A stretch of 64,000 bases of DNA from Nonomuraea sp. SYSU D8015. Its GTDB lineage: Bacteria > Actinomycetota > Actinomycetes > Streptosporangiales > Streptosporangiaceae. The stretch spans positions 62,001-126,000 of the forward strand of contig NZ_VJYI01000013.1 of the NCBI RefSeq assembly GCF_008065375.1, written 5' to 3'. The position numbers and the translations under genes were made by a program. Of the stretch, positions 1-8,594 are shown piece after piece. The notes beneath the pieces were generated by a model. That model worked only from the letters and a program-made list of their open reading frames with translations, searched no databases and had not been told where the DNA came from. Numbering within the stretch: position 1 is the stretch's first letter; every line of letters begins with the position of its first letter.

Positions 1-382
1 CGTCGTAGAACGACAGGTCGCGCTCCAGCACCGCGTCAAAGGCGTCCTCGCGCAGCCGGAGCACCACGTCGCCGGTGACCCGGGCGCTGTATTTCTGCCG
101 CACGAAGTTGAACACCCAGGAGAAGGCCCCGGCCACCAGGATCGCGGCCGTGAGCAGCCACCCGACCTCGCCGATGCTGCCGTCCGCGATCGCGTCGACG
201 GCGAGGCTGCCCAGCGCCGGTATGGCCGCCTGGCTCGCCGACAACAACACGATCATGGTGGCGACCAGGAACATCGCGCCGAGCTTGGGCCGGAAGTAGG
301 TCATGATCCGGCGCAGCAGATCGCGGTCGTTGTAGGTGCGGTCGTAGTCCTCGGCGTCGAGGCCGTCCATGAGGAAGCCCAT
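1..382 (-). CDS. ABC exporter subunit 2, N-terminal part
   Basis: This is the N-terminal 127 residues of a half-size ABC exporter (membrane domain plus ATPase); the rest lies beyond the left edge. The frame is open to base 1. It shows a cytoplasmic lead-in (MGFLMDGLDAEDYDRTYNDR), two hydrophobic membrane segments (about residues 35-55 and 73-95) and the RLREDAFDAVLERDLSFYD linker typical of ABCB-type exporters. Its ATG at 382-380 overlaps the TGA of the upstream subunit (TGATG), so the two are translationally coupled. Pairing with a subunit whose ATPase site is degenerate suggests a heterodimeric exporter in which this partner supplies the catalytic glutamate. The substrate cannot be inferred. 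Confidence 0.85.
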   Translation of the reverse strand, partial: MGFLMDGLDAEDYDRTYNDRDLLRRIMTYFRPKLGAMFLVATMIVLLSASQAAIPALGSLAVDAIADGSIGEVGWLLTAAILVAGAFSWVFNFVRQKYSARVTGDVVLRLREDAFDAVLERDLSFYD

Positions 383-2229
383 CAGCGCGCCCCTCCCTGC
401 TCGCTCGCCAGCAGAGACTCTTCCTCACGCACTTCGTCACCCATCTCGACCTCGTCGTAGTGAGAGAAGACCCGCCGGTAGAGGCGGCTGCGCGCGATGA
501 GCTCGTCGTGGGTGCCGAAGTCGACGACCTCACCACGTCGGAGCAGCAGCACTTTGTCCGCCCACCGGATCTGCGACAGCCGATGAGTGATCAGCAACGT
601 CGTCCGGCCTTCCTGGATGCGCCCGATGGCCTGCTGGATCTTGTCTTCGGTCGCCGAGTCGATGGCGCTGGTGGAGTCGTCTAGCACGAGGATCGCCGGA
701 TCGGTGAGCAGGGCCCGCGCGATGGCCAGCCGCTGCCGCTGCCCGCCGGACAGCGTGACCCCGCGCTCTCCGATCACGGTGTCGTACCCGTCTTCCAGCT
801 CGGCGACGAACTCGGCGGCCTGGGCGTCCTCGGCGGCCCTGACCACCGCCTCGCGGTCGGCCCGCTGCCCCAGGCTGAAGGCGATGTTCTCGGCCACGGA
901 CCGCGAGAACAGCACGATGTCCTGCTCGATCGTGGAGATCTGCGACCGCAGCGAGTCGAGGTCCCACTCCCTCACGTCGACACCGTCGACGAGGATGCGC
1001 CCCGCCGTGACGTCGTAGATCCGCGGCACCAGCTTGGTGAGCGTGCTCTTGCCCGACCCGGTCTCCCCGACGATCGCCACCGTCTCGCCGGGCCGCACGG
1101 TGAAGGACACTCCCCGCAGGACCGGATCGCCGTCCTCCTCGTAGCCGAACGTGACGTCCTCGAAGACGATCTCTCCGCTGATCGGCGCGGCGTGCCCGTC
1201 GACCGGCTGCTCGATCTCGCTCTCGGAGGTGATGATGGTGAGGATCCGCTCCGACGACACGATCCCGATCTGGATCAGCGAGAACGTGAAGATCGACATC
1301 TGCGTGGGGAACCCGAGCATGCCCATGAGCCCCATGTACGCCACCAGCTCCCCGACGGTGATCGCGCCGATGCCGTGGAGGTAGAGGGCGTGCCACAACG
1401 CTCCGGCCATGGCGAACGAGAACAGCAGAGTGGGCAGGTAGCGGGCCTGCACCAGCCCGTTCCGTACGAACAGGTCGCGGTAGCGCCGCGCGTTGGCCCG
1501 GAACCGCTGCCGCTCCTGCCCTTCCTGCGCGGTCACCTTGATGACCTCGATGCCCCGGACGGCCTGGTTGAGCCCGGCGTTGAGATCGCCGAACTGCTCG
1601 CGCATGCGGGTCGCCACCGGGTTGAGCTGCCTCATGTAGTGCCAGAGCGCGATCGCGAACACCACCGCGAACACCCCGGGCGCCAGCAACAGCCGCGGAT
1701 CGATCGCCGCGATGAAGAACAACGGCACGACCCCGGTGAGCCCGGAGTCCACGATGAGGTCGACTCCCGGCGTGATCATGATCGAGAGCTGCCGGATGTC
1801 GTTGGCGGCCCTGGCCATCAGGTCGCCCACGCGCTGCCGGTTGTGGAAGGTCTGGCTCTTGCCCAGCAGGCTCACGTACAGCTCGTCACGCGCGTCGCGC
1901 TCCAGCCGCTTGGCCAGCACCTCGCTCGACAGCCGCGCGACGAGGTCGAACAACCCGCGGGCCGTCACGATCGCCAGCAACGCCAGCGCGATCAGCCCGA
2001 GCGCGTCCATGGGCGTGCCCTGTTTCCCCAGCACCGCGTCGAAGGCGTCACCGGTGAGCTGCGGCACCATGGCGTTGAGCACCGTCATGACGATGGAGCC
2101 GCCGAGGAAGCCGACCAGGTGGAGCGGATGACGGCGCAGATGGGACCAGAGCCAGCGAACCGGACCGCGCCGGTTGTAGCGCGGCCCGGACACGGAGAAC
2201 TCCGGAGTGCTGGTGGTCGTCACAGGCAC
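382..2229 (-). CDS. ABC exporter subunit 1 (membrane + ATPase)
   Basis: A 615-residue half-transporter with six predicted membrane helices (about residues 35-325) followed by an ATPase domain. Visible motifs are Walker A GETGSGKST near residue 386, signature LSGGQRQR near 490, Walker B/D-loop VLDDSTSAID near 513 and switch histidine ITHR. The residue after the Walker B aspartate is Asp, not the catalytic Glu. In heterodimeric exporters of the BmrC/BmrD or TM287/288 type this marks the subunit with the degenerate site. It is followed at once by the partner subunit. GTG at 2229 or the in-frame GTG at 2223 could be the start; a GGGGGCGG tract precedes both. It probably exports a drug or lipid-like molecule; the substrate is unknown. 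Confidence 0.9.
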   Translation of the reverse strand: MPVTTTSTPEFSVSGPRYNRRGPVRWLWSHLRRHPLHLVGFLGGSIVMTVLNAMVPQLTGDAFDAVLGKQGTPMDALGLIALALLAIVTARGLFDLVARLSSEVLAKRLERDARDELYVSLLGKSQTFHNRQRVGDLMARAANDIRQLSIMITPGVDLIVDSGLTGVVPLFFIAAIDPRLLLAPGVFAVVFAIALWHYMRQLNPVATRMREQFGDLNAGLNQAVRGIEVIKVTAQEGQERQRFRANARRYRDLFVRNGLVQARYLPTLLFSFAMAGALWHALYLHGIGAITVGELVAYMGLMGMLGFPTQMSIFTFSLIQIGIVSSERILTIITSESEIEQPVDGHAAPISGEIVFEDVTFGYEEDGDPVLRGVSFTVRPGETVAIVGETGSGKSTLTKLVPRIYDVTAGRILVDGVDVREWDLDSLRSQISTIEQDIVLFSRSVAENIAFSLGQRADREAVVRAAEDAQAAEFVAELEDGYDTVIGERGVTLSGGQRQRLAIARALLTDPAILVLDDSTSAIDSATEDKIQQAIGRIQEGRTTLLITHRLSQIRWADKVLLLRRGEVVDFGTHDELIARSRLYRRVFSHYDEVEMGDEVREEESLLASEQGGAR

Positions 2230-2317
2230 CGCCCCCGATGCGGCTAGGCAGGACTTCGAACCCGCTTTCTATCACCGGCCACCGACAGTTTCCCATCGGT
2301 TTTCGCCGAGCCCGTGC

Positions 2318-2974
2318 TCACGTCCCGATGACAGTCCCTATGATCATCGCGATGAGAAACGGGGCTCCCAGCGCCCCCGTCCAGACGATCGCCTTCCTCG
2401 ATCGCATGATGAGGGCGGTGACGAACGCGATGAGCGCCACGCCGAACGGGAATGCGCTGAGCAGCAGGATCCCTCTCCACGTCCCCCGCGCCCCCGTGGG
2501 CAGGACCCTGTCCCCCTCGGGGGCCAACGCGGCAGGGAAGACCTCACCCACCTCCGCGTCCGGAACGGTGTCGATGACGATCGGCTCCTTGGCCCGGTCG
2601 TCGAACACGAAGTATGCCTCGCAGTCGTACGCCGTGTACCCGGTCCGCCCCGTTCCTCTCTCGATGGGCTCGCAGGACACGACGGTCGCGGTGCCGGTCG
2701 CGCCCGTGTCGCCGCTCGCCGTCCCCATCTCCGGCACGGCGACGCGGACCACCGTGACCGCCAGCCAGACAAGCAGGCCCACCGGGATGAGAAGGCACAG
2801 GACCATCCCGACAGTCGCCCCGCGTCCCATGCGCTCGGGGACCTGCCCGGACCGACGCCTGCCGGCCGCCTTCATCCCGGAAGGCCGGGAAGGCAGGGAA
2901 GGCCGGGAAGGCCGATCGGCGGTGTCGTCCTGCGGACGTCGTTTCGGCGTCACTTTCTTCCGCTCACGGGTCAC
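2318..2974 (-). CDS. Small membrane protein, DUF3592-like
   Basis: A 218-residue protein with a basic N-terminus (VTRERKKVTPKRRPQDD), a repetitive RPSRPSLPSRPSG stretch, one membrane helix (VGMVLCLLIPVGLLVWLAV), an outside domain of about 80 residues with two cysteines, and two further helices at the C-terminus. The outside segment (TATVVSCEP...YDCEAYFVF) resembles the DUF3592 type of extracellular domain; that assignment is by eye only. GTG at 2974 is the best start, although an ATG at the KAAGRRR position also works. The Arg-Pro-Ser repeat comes from a short GGAAGGCCGG-type DNA repeat near 2877-2915. Function unknown. Confidence 0.6.
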   Translation of the reverse strand: MTRERKKVTPKRRPQDDTADRPSRPSLPSRPSGMKAAGRRRSGQVPERMGRGATVGMVLCLLIPVGLLVWLAVTVVRVAVPEMGTASGDTGATGTATVVSCEPIERGTGRTGYTAYDCEAYFVFDDRAKEPIVIDTVPDAEVGEVFPAALAPEGDRVLPTGARGTWRGILLLSAFPFGVALIAFVTALIMRSRKAIVWTGALGAPFLIAMIIGTVIGT

Positions 2975-3140
2975 GCCACCCACTCTTGGCCCCGGTGCTT
3001 GCGAGCGACCTGTGGCCGACTGGTGCGATGGCTGGGTGGCTCTGCCGGATCGGCGAGGCCCACGCGGGCGCGCAACCACCGCACGCCGCACTCGTGATCG
3101 ATGGCATCCTTGAGGGACGGCGATCAGGAGGAGCACGGAG

Positions 3141-3404
3141 ATGACCCACCCTCTCGGCACGGAGCCCGCGTTCCGGCGCACCCCTCTCACCGCGGATGAG
3201 AGGGCCCGGAGCGAGGCGAACTTCGCCCCCCTTGTCGCCGAGCACCTTGTCACCGACGGACGGTTCAGGGTGAGCGCCGACACCCCGGAGATGGTGGAGC
3301 TGTTCCAGGCGGTCGCCCGCAGGGTGGGTGAGATGCTCCAGCGGCCCGTGGTCAGCTACGCCAACGGCAGGTACATCGTGATCACCTTCGCCCAGGAGGA
3401 GTGA
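3141..3404 (+). CDS. Small conserved-looking protein, 87 aa
   Basis: A short soluble protein beginning MTHPLGTEPAFRRTPLTADE, with an AGGAGG-like ribosome site about 9 bases before the ATG. It has no signal peptide, membrane helix or cysteine. Predicted helices surround EMVELFQAVARRVGEMLQRP, and the end (VVSYANGRYIVITFAQEE) looks like a beta hairpin. The good ribosome site and codon usage support a real gene. I do not recognise the family. It ends 18 bases from the end of the convergent MarR gene. Confidence 0.7.
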   Translation: MTHPLGTEPAFRRTPLTADERARSEANFAPLVAEHLVTDGRFRVSADTPEMVELFQAVARRVGEMLQRPVVSYANGRYIVITFAQEE

Positions 3405-3422
3405 CCGCCGGGTCCTGCCGTC

Positions 3423-3902
3423 CTACTGCCGGGGCCGGCGAGCCGGCCGGGGCCCCTCCACAGGAGTGGCGAGGTGCCCCTGAACCAGCCGGTTCATCGC
3501 TCGGAGCAGCACCTCCCGCTCGTCCTCCGGCAGCGCGTCGAGAGCCGCCCGATGCACGCCGTCCACGATCTTCTGGCTGCGCTCGGCGACCTCCCTCCCC
3601 TTTTCGGTGACCGCGATGATCCTGGCCCGCCGATCGGTGCTGGACGGCCGGCGCTCGGCCAGCCCGGCCTTCTCCAGGGCGTCCACCGTGACCACCATCG
3701 TGGTCTTGTCCATGTCGCCGATCTCCGCGAGCTGGATCTGGGTGCGCTCCTCCTCGATGGCGTGGACGAGCACACAGTGCATGCGGGCGGTCAGCCCGAT
3801 CTCGGCGAGTGCCGCCGCCATCTGGGTACGCAGCACATGGCTGGTGTGGTCGAGCAGGAACGAGAGATCAGGCACGGTACGCGCCGGAGCCATGGCCGTC
3901 AT
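3423..3902 (-). CDS. MarR family transcriptional regulator
   Basis: A 159-residue winged-helix regulator. The core (LTARMHCVLVHAIEEERTQ, then LAEIGDMDKTTMVVTVDALE, wing with RRPSSTDRRARIIAVTEKG) matches the MarR fold, in which a dimer binds a palindrome and is usually released by small aromatic compounds. ATG 3902 is chosen because TACAAT lies 6 bases upstream (predicted leaderless), while an ATG at 3910 runs into a stop at once. It is divergent from a flavin-dependent monooxygenase gene 205 bases away, so it probably regulates that gene and itself. Confidence 0.88.
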   Translation of the reverse strand: MTAMAPARTVPDLSFLLDHTSHVLRTQMAAALAEIGLTARMHCVLVHAIEEERTQIQLAEIGDMDKTTMVVTVDALEKAGLAERRPSSTDRRARIIAVTEKGREVAERSQKIVDGVHRAALDALPEDEREVLLRAMNRLVQGHLATPVEGPRPARRPRQ

Positions 3903-3908
3903 GAGACC

Positions 3909-3914
3909 ATTGTA
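3909..3914 (-). promoter_or_regulatory. -10 box of leaderless marR-like gene
   Basis: TACAAT ends 6 bases before the ATG at 3902, so transcription should start at or next to the start codon. Confidence 0.55.
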
Positions 3915-3956
3915 GTTTCGTTGCGGATTATCTACGCCCTTATCTCTGGGCGCGAT

Positions 3957-3986
3957 TTGCCGGACGATCATCGCTCGCCGTACAGT
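3957..3986 (+). promoter_or_regulatory. Possible promoter of the monooxygenase gene
   Basis: TTGCCG and TACAGT are separated by 18 bases, which would give a leader of about 115 bases before the start at 4108. It lies between the divergent MarR and monooxygenase genes. Confidence 0.35.
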
Positions 3987-4107
3987 GTGATCACTTCGAC
4001 GAGACGTTCCCCAGAAGTGCGCCGCAGAGCGGGAGCGTCCCACCTCCATGAGGCGCCGGAGGGGCGGCAGGAGTCTTCACCGACCCTTCCCTTCGGAGGT
4101 CCTTTCC

Positions 4108-4953
4108 ATGAACGTCGGAATCGGCTTGCCCATCGGCGACCCTTCCGTCCTGCTCGACTGGGCCCGGCGCGCCGACGCCGGCCCCTTCAGCACGCTCGGC
4201 CTGCTCGACCGGCTCGTCTACCACAACCCCGAACCCCTGATCGCCCTCGCCGTCCTCGCGGGCGCCACGTCCCGCGTCCGCATCCAGACCGAGGTGCTGC
4301 TGGCCCCGCTGCGCGACACCGCCCTGCTCGCCAAGCAGGCCGCCACCCTGGACCGGATGGCCGGCGGCCGCCTCGTCCTCGGTCTGGGCGTCGGGGGACG
4401 GGAGGATGACCACCAGGTCACCGGCGTCGACCTGCGTACCCGCGGCCGTCGCCTGGACGAGCAGATGGCGATGATGCGCCGCCTGTGGTCCGGCGAGCCG
4501 TACGGCGACGGCGTCGGCCCGATCGGCCCCGCGCCCACCCGTCCCACCGGTCCCCACGTGCTCTTCGGCGGCTTCAAGCCCGCCGCGCTGGAACGCGTCG
4601 CACGCTGGGGCGACGGCTTCCTCGCCGCCGCCGCGCCCTCGTGGGCGGGCGGTCTGTTCGACACCGTCCGCACGTTCTGGAAGGAGTACGGGCGCGACGG
4701 CGACCCCCGCATCGTCGCCCAGGTCAACGTCGCACTCGGCCCTCAGGCCGTGGTCGACGACGCCAAGGCCGACATGCACGCGTACTACGCCTTCACCGGC
4801 ATGGCCGACCGGATGGTCGCCGGCATGCTGACCACACCCGCGGCGATCCGCGACGCGATCGCCGCCTTCGCCGACCTGGGCGCCGACGAGGTCATGCTCT
4901 ACTGCTACGGCCTCGATCCCACGCAGGTGGACCGCCTCGCCGACGTGGTGTGA
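4108..4953 (+). CDS. LLM-class flavin-dependent oxidoreductase
   Basis: A 281-residue luciferase-like monooxygenase or F420-dependent oxidoreductase, a TIM-barrel enzyme. Family marks include MNVGIGLPIGDPSVLLDWAR at the start, TSRVRIQTEVLLAPLRD, LAKQAATLDRMAGGRLVLGL with GVGGREDD, and HVLFGGFKPAALERVARWGD. The GGAGG at 4095-4099 sets the ATG at 4108 and excludes an upstream in-frame start. FMN or F420 use cannot be told from sequence. It is divergent from a MarR regulator, a common arrangement for detoxification or catabolic enzymes. Confidence 0.87.
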   Translation: MNVGIGLPIGDPSVLLDWARRADAGPFSTLGLLDRLVYHNPEPLIALAVLAGATSRVRIQTEVLLAPLRDTALLAKQAATLDRMAGGRLVLGLGVGGREDDHQVTGVDLRTRGRRLDEQMAMMRRLWSGEPYGDGVGPIGPAPTRPTGPHVLFGGFKPAALERVARWGDGFLAAAAPSWAGGLFDTVRTFWKEYGRDGDPRIVAQVNVALGPQAVVDDAKADMHAYYAFTGMADRMVAGMLTTPAAIRDAIAAFADLGADEVMLYCYGLDPTQVDRLADVV

Positions 4954-4979
4954 AGACCTGGCACCGCTTGATCAACGGC

Positions 4980-5012
4980 GCCCGGCCACCCGCGAACGGC
5001 TTCGAGCCGGGC
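4980..5012. terminator. Possible stem-loop between convergent genes
   Basis: GCCCGGC and GCCGGGC form a 7-base-pair stem with a 19-base loop between the convergent monooxygenase and YceI genes. It has no T-tract, so the call is weak. Confidence 0.3.
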
Positions 5013-5025
5013 CTGTGAGGCACGG

Positions 5026-5571
5026 TCAGATCTGCCGGACAGCGGCGACGTCGAAATCCAACGCCACCTTCTCGCTGATCAGGACCCCGGTCGCGGCGGT
5101 CCAGTTCACACCCCAGTGGTTGCGGTTGATCGTGACGCCGCCCTGGAAGCCGACCCGGAGGTCGCCCCGGGGGCCGTTCTCGACGCCGGTCAGCTGGAGG
5201 TCCACGGTGACCGGCGCCGTCACGCCGCGGATGGTCAGGTCACCGGTGACCTTGAAGCTGACCTCGCCGACCCGCCGCACCTCGGTCGATCTGAAGCTGA
5301 TGACCGGGTGGTGGTCCGTATCCAGGAACCGGCCGCGCAGCTGGTCGTCGCGCCGCCGGTTGCGGGTCTGGATGCTCCTCGCCCGGATCGTCAGCTCGAC
5401 GCTGGACTTCGACGGGTCGGCGCCGTCCAGGCGTGCGCGGCCCTCGAACTCGTCGAACCGCCCGCGCACCCTGGTCGCCATCGTGTGCCGGGCGACGAAG
5501 CCGATCCGCGTGTGGGCGGGGTCGAGGACGTAGTCGCCGGTCAGCTCGCCGAGCTCGGTCATCGTCGTCAT
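5026..5571 (-). CDS. YceI family lipocalin-like protein
   Basis: A 181-residue YceI-domain protein. It contains YVLDPAHTRIGFVARH near the start, FLDTDHHPVISFRST in the middle and LTIRGVTAPVTVDLQLTG followed by the GVTINRNHWGV block. YceI proteins are beta-barrels that bind polyisoprenoid-type lipids. This one has no signal peptide, as is common in actinobacterial versions, so it is probably cytoplasmic. ATG 5571 has a GGAGAG ribosome site. It is divergent from an ECF41 sigma factor across 123 bases and may belong to that regulon. Confidence 0.9.
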   Translation of the reverse strand: MTTMTELGELTGDYVLDPAHTRIGFVARHTMATRVRGRFDEFEGRARLDGADPSKSSVELTIRARSIQTRNRRRDDQLRGRFLDTDHHPVISFRSTEVRRVGEVSFKVTGDLTIRGVTAPVTVDLQLTGVENGPRGDLRVGFQGGVTINRNHWGVNWTAATGVLISEKVALDFDVAAVRQI

Positions 5572-5631
5572 ACTCGATCTCTCCAGGAAGGGGAAGGAGT
5601 GTCCGCCGCCTGCCTGCGTTCAAGGGGCCCT

Positions 5632-5658
5632 TGTCACATCAGCCGGATTTGAGGGGTC
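5632..5658 (+). promoter_or_regulatory. Candidate ECF41-type promoter
   Basis: TGTCACA at 5632-5638 is followed 16 bases later by GGTC at 5655-5658. The ECF41 group is reported to use TGTCACA-N16-CGTC, so the match has one mismatch. Transcription would start near 5665, 30 bases before the sigma gene, implying autoregulation. Confidence 0.5.
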
Positions 5659-5694
5659 ACCTATACGACACCTAGCGGCGGAGGAACGTGACCG

Positions 5695-6582
5695 ATGACC
5701 GAATCCGACTGGCTGGCGGAGGGCTTCGAGGAGAACCGGACCCGCCTGCGGGCGGTGGCGTACCGGATGCTCGGCTCGCTCGCCGAGGCCGACGACGCCG
5801 TCCAGGAAGCGTGGCTGCGCGCGAGCCGGTCGGATCCCAGCGGAGTGGACAGCCTCGGCGCCTGGCTGACCACCATCGTCGCCCGGGTGTGCCTGAACGT
5901 GCTGCGCTCGCGCAGAACGCGGCGTGAGGAGCCCATGGGCGTGCGCGTGCCCGACCCGGTCATCGCCCGTACAGAGGGGATGAACCCCGAGGACGAGGCG
6001 CTGCTGGCCGACTCGGTCGGACTCGCGCTGCTGGTGGTGCTCGAAACGCTGACCCCCGCCGAGCGGCTGGCGTTCGTCCTGCACGACATGTTCGACCTGC
6101 CCTTCGACGAGATCGCCCCCATGGTGGGGCGCTCCCCGGCCACGGCGAGGCAGCTCGCCAGCCGGGCCCGGCGCCGGGTGCGAGGAGCCGAGGTACAAGC
6201 TCCCGACCCCGACATCGGCCGTCAGCGGGAAGTGGTCGACGCCTTCTACGCCGCGGCGCGCCGCGGTGACCTCGACGCCCTCGTCGCGGTCCTCGACCCG
6301 GATGTCGTGATGCGATGCGACGGGGGGACGGCACGTCCGGATCTTTCCGTGGTGGTCCGCGGTGCGGCGGCCGTCGCCCGCCAGGGGCTCAGGTTCCACC
6401 AGCCCTCCGCACTGGTACGGCCGGCGCTGGTGAACGGAGCCGCGGGTGTCGTCGCGACCATGGGCGGGCAGCCGATCGCGGTCATCGGGATCACCGTCTC
6501 ACGCGGCAAGATCGTGGCCATCGACGTGATCGCCGACCCCGAGCGCCTCCTCCGGCTCGATCTGGCCGTCCTCGACGACTGA
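5695..6582 (+). CDS. ECF41-type RNA polymerase sigma factor
   Basis: A 295-residue SigJ/ECF41-like sigma factor. Region 2 is RAVAYRMLGSLAEADDAVQE (residues 19-38), region 4 is LTPAERLAFVLHDMFDLPFD followed by ARQLASRARRRVRG (about 128-175), and the rest is a SnoaL-like domain. In this group the C-terminal domain replaces a separate anti-sigma factor and modulates activity. The usual DGGGK-type motif appears as CDGGTARPD, and the NPDKL-like motif as ADPERL. GGAGGAA sits 8 bases before the ATG. The TGTCACA element upstream fits autoregulation; the divergent yceI-like gene is a plausible target. Confidence 0.9.
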   Translation: MTESDWLAEGFEENRTRLRAVAYRMLGSLAEADDAVQEAWLRASRSDPSGVDSLGAWLTTIVARVCLNVLRSRRTRREEPMGVRVPDPVIARTEGMNPEDEALLADSVGLALLVVLETLTPAERLAFVLHDMFDLPFDEIAPMVGRSPATARQLASRARRRVRGAEVQAPDPDIGRQREVVDAFYAAARRGDLDALVAVLDPDVVMRCDGGTARPDLSVVVRGAAAVARQGLRFHQPSALVRPALVNGAAGVVATMGGQPIAVIGITVSRGKIVAIDVIADPERLLRLDLAVLDD

Positions 6583-6588
6583 CGGGCC

Positions 6589-7215
6589 CTATCCACCCTT
6601 CGCATCGAGTTCGAGAGGGTCGTTGATGCCGAAGTTCTCGTCGAGAACGGTGACGAGGCGGTCGGCGGCCAGTGGGGCGGTCTCGCCGGCCCATTGGCGG
6701 ACGAGACCCAGGAAGCCCCGTAATCGCAGGCGCACCGCGGTCAGATGGGCGGGCAGGTCGTCGAGCCGGATCTCCACCTCATGCAGGCCTGAGCGGCGTG
6801 ACTCCTGCCGGAGCCGGACGGCTCCGGCGACGTGTTCGAGATCGGTGCCGGGATCGTGCCCGAGCCAGATGTCCTCCTTGTGCAGGACGTTGCGCCACTC
6901 CCGCCAGTTTTCCAGGCCGCAACAGCACCCCGGCAGGATCTCGGCATCGGTGGTCGTGTCCCTGACCCGGAGCCCGCCCGGGGCGGTGAGCGCTTCCGCT
7001 TCGGCCAGGTGGCGGTCCAGCAGATGGTGGAGATCGCCGATCGGCGCGGTCGGGATGCCGCCGTGGCGGAAGACGACCGCCATCGCGGCGCCGACCTCGG
7101 CCATGCTCATCTGGCCCGAGAGGGCGAGGATGTGCCCCTCGCCCGGCTCGGCGACCGGCCAGGCGGTGAAGTCCGCCGTTCCCCAGGTGTCCAGGACGGC
7201 ATCGACGACGATCAC
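6589..7215 (-). CDS. Hypothetical protein, 208 aa
   Basis: Soluble protein starting VIVVDAVLDTWGTADFTAWP with no signal peptide or membrane segment. A CCCGLENWREW stretch near residue 98 has three adjacent cysteines and could bind metal, but that is a guess. The second GTG (7215) is preferred because GGGAGG lies 5 bases ahead of it; GTG 7221 overlaps the ribosome site. It starts 10 bases after the stop of the lipoprotein gene and is probably co-transcribed with it. Family not recognised. Confidence 0.65.
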   Translation of the reverse strand: MIVVDAVLDTWGTADFTAWPVAEPGEGHILALSGQMSMAEVGAAMAVVFRHGGIPTAPIGDLHHLLDRHLAEAEALTAPGGLRVRDTTTDAEILPGCCCGLENWREWRNVLHKEDIWLGHDPGTDLEHVAGAVRLRQESRRSGLHEVEIRLDDLPAHLTAVRLRLRGFLGLVRQWAGETAPLAADRLVTVLDENFGINDPLELDAKGG

Positions 7216-7225
7216 AGGCACCTCC

Positions 7226-8536
7226 CTACTTCGTGCGCCAGAGGGCTCCTCGATGCTCTTCGGAGAGCGAGCCGTCCACGAGGTCGTCCTCCGTCACATG
7301 GCCGGTGGCGTAGACCTCGTTCGCGCCCGGGCGCTTGACCAGGTTGTGGACGAAGAAGCCCTTCCCGGCAGGGGTGGGCAGGAACTCCTTGGTCCACCGG
7401 CCGCCGGACAGGTGCCAGAGCTCACTGGTTTCGTACTGGCGATCGGCGATCACCCACAGCCCGCCCTCACCGTCCGGCGCCGCCTGGCGGAAGGTGCGGT
7501 GCATCGGCCCCCAGGTGCACGCCCACGACGAGCCGTTCCAGTGGATCGCCACGGGTCTGGCCCTGATCGGAGCATCCTCGTACTCCTCGTTGTCCATGTC
7601 CCAGCCGACGTTGCCCACCACCCAGGCGTCGTCGCGGCCGTACGGGACTAGTCCGGTCAGCCACTGCTCCGGCATGCTGTCGAGTGCGCGCGTGCCCAGA
7701 GCAGGCAGTTTCAGCCTCCGCCAGCCGGTGCCTTCCCAGCGCAGGACCGATCGGTCGCCGTCGAGAGCCCACATGTCGTGGCCTTCGCCGAACGGCAGGC
7801 CGCCCGAGGGCTTGCCCGACTGCCGCAGCCAGCCGCGGCCGTTCCAGCGCAGCACGAGGTCGCCCACCGTCGCCCATCCGCTCCGCGCGCCGACCACGGA
7901 CCAATCAAGCTCCTGGGTGTCTTCGTCCGCGACGACGACGTCGTCCCACCGCCCGTTCCGGAAGGTGCCGATGAACATCCGGCTCACCACGTCGTCCTCT
8001 CCCGGAGGAGCCGTCGTGCCGAACGCCCAGACCCGCCGCGCCGAGTCGGTGGTCAGCGCGTAGACGCCGTCCACGGAGTCCGGGCCGATCGGATGCCGTT
8101 CGAAGGTGCTCCACTCCCCCTTGTGCCATCGGCGGATGTCGATCTCCTGGTCGAGGGAATCGGGCACCACTCGGGCCGTCTGCGCCCACACGGCTCCGTC
8201 ACCGGCGACATCGAACTCCCCGATGTGGTTGACCTGCCGGTCCACATGGAGCAACCTCCAGCCCGATCGCCGCCCCGACGCGGGCCGCATCTGGTCGCTC
8301 TTCAACCCGGGCTGCGCACACGCCCTGGGTCTTGCCGATAGAGCAGGAAACGTCCTGAGCTTGGGGCCGGTCTTCAGCTTTTCGCTCTTCCCGTACGTGG
8401 CGGGTGGACTCGGGTGAGGACTGGCCGTCGGCGACCCGGTGGGCTTCGGCCTCCGGTGCGCCGCGGGTTGCTCTGCGGCCGAGCAGCCGCAGACCATGAG
8501 CGCCATTGCCACCAGCAACCGCTTCACGGCATCCAT
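7226..8536 (-). CDS. Lipoprotein with beta-propeller-like repeats
   Basis: A 436-residue predicted lipoprotein. The signal peptide ends in a lipobox (LMVCGC), with Cys18 as the lipid site, followed by a Pro/Ser/Thr-rich linker (TGSPTASPHPSPPA). The remainder has repeated Trp-rich blade-like strands (RRVWAFG, RSGWATVGDLVLRWNGRGW, HDMWALDGDRSVLRWEGTGW, NEVYATG), the pattern of a beta-propeller on the outside of the cell. ATG 8536 follows GGGGATC. Binding partner unknown. It heads a probable two-gene unit with the 208-residue protein. Confidence 0.75.
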   Translation of the reverse strand: MDAVKRLLVAMALMVCGCSAAEQPAAHRRPKPTGSPTASPHPSPPATYGKSEKLKTGPKLRTFPALSARPRACAQPGLKSDQMRPASGRRSGWRLLHVDRQVNHIGEFDVAGDGAVWAQTARVVPDSLDQEIDIRRWHKGEWSTFERHPIGPDSVDGVYALTTDSARRVWAFGTTAPPGEDDVVSRMFIGTFRNGRWDDVVVADEDTQELDWSVVGARSGWATVGDLVLRWNGRGWLRQSGKPSGGLPFGEGHDMWALDGDRSVLRWEGTGWRRLKLPALGTRALDSMPEQWLTGLVPYGRDDAWVVGNVGWDMDNEEYEDAPIRARPVAIHWNGSSWACTWGPMHRTFRQAAPDGEGGLWVIADRQYETSELWHLSGGRWTKEFLPTPAGKGFFVHNLVKRPGANEVYATGHVTEDDLVDGSLSEEHRGALWRTK

Positions 8537-8594
8537 GATCCCCGCAGGCTAGGGCGATCTACGCAAACCCCGCAACCTCAGGTGGCCCGCGACT

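Noticed and set aside
1192..2247. Long plus-strand open frame opposite the ABC exporter
   Set aside because: It is His/Arg/Pro-rich, has no ribosome site and lies antisense to a gene with complete ABC motifs. High GC keeps the antisense frame open.
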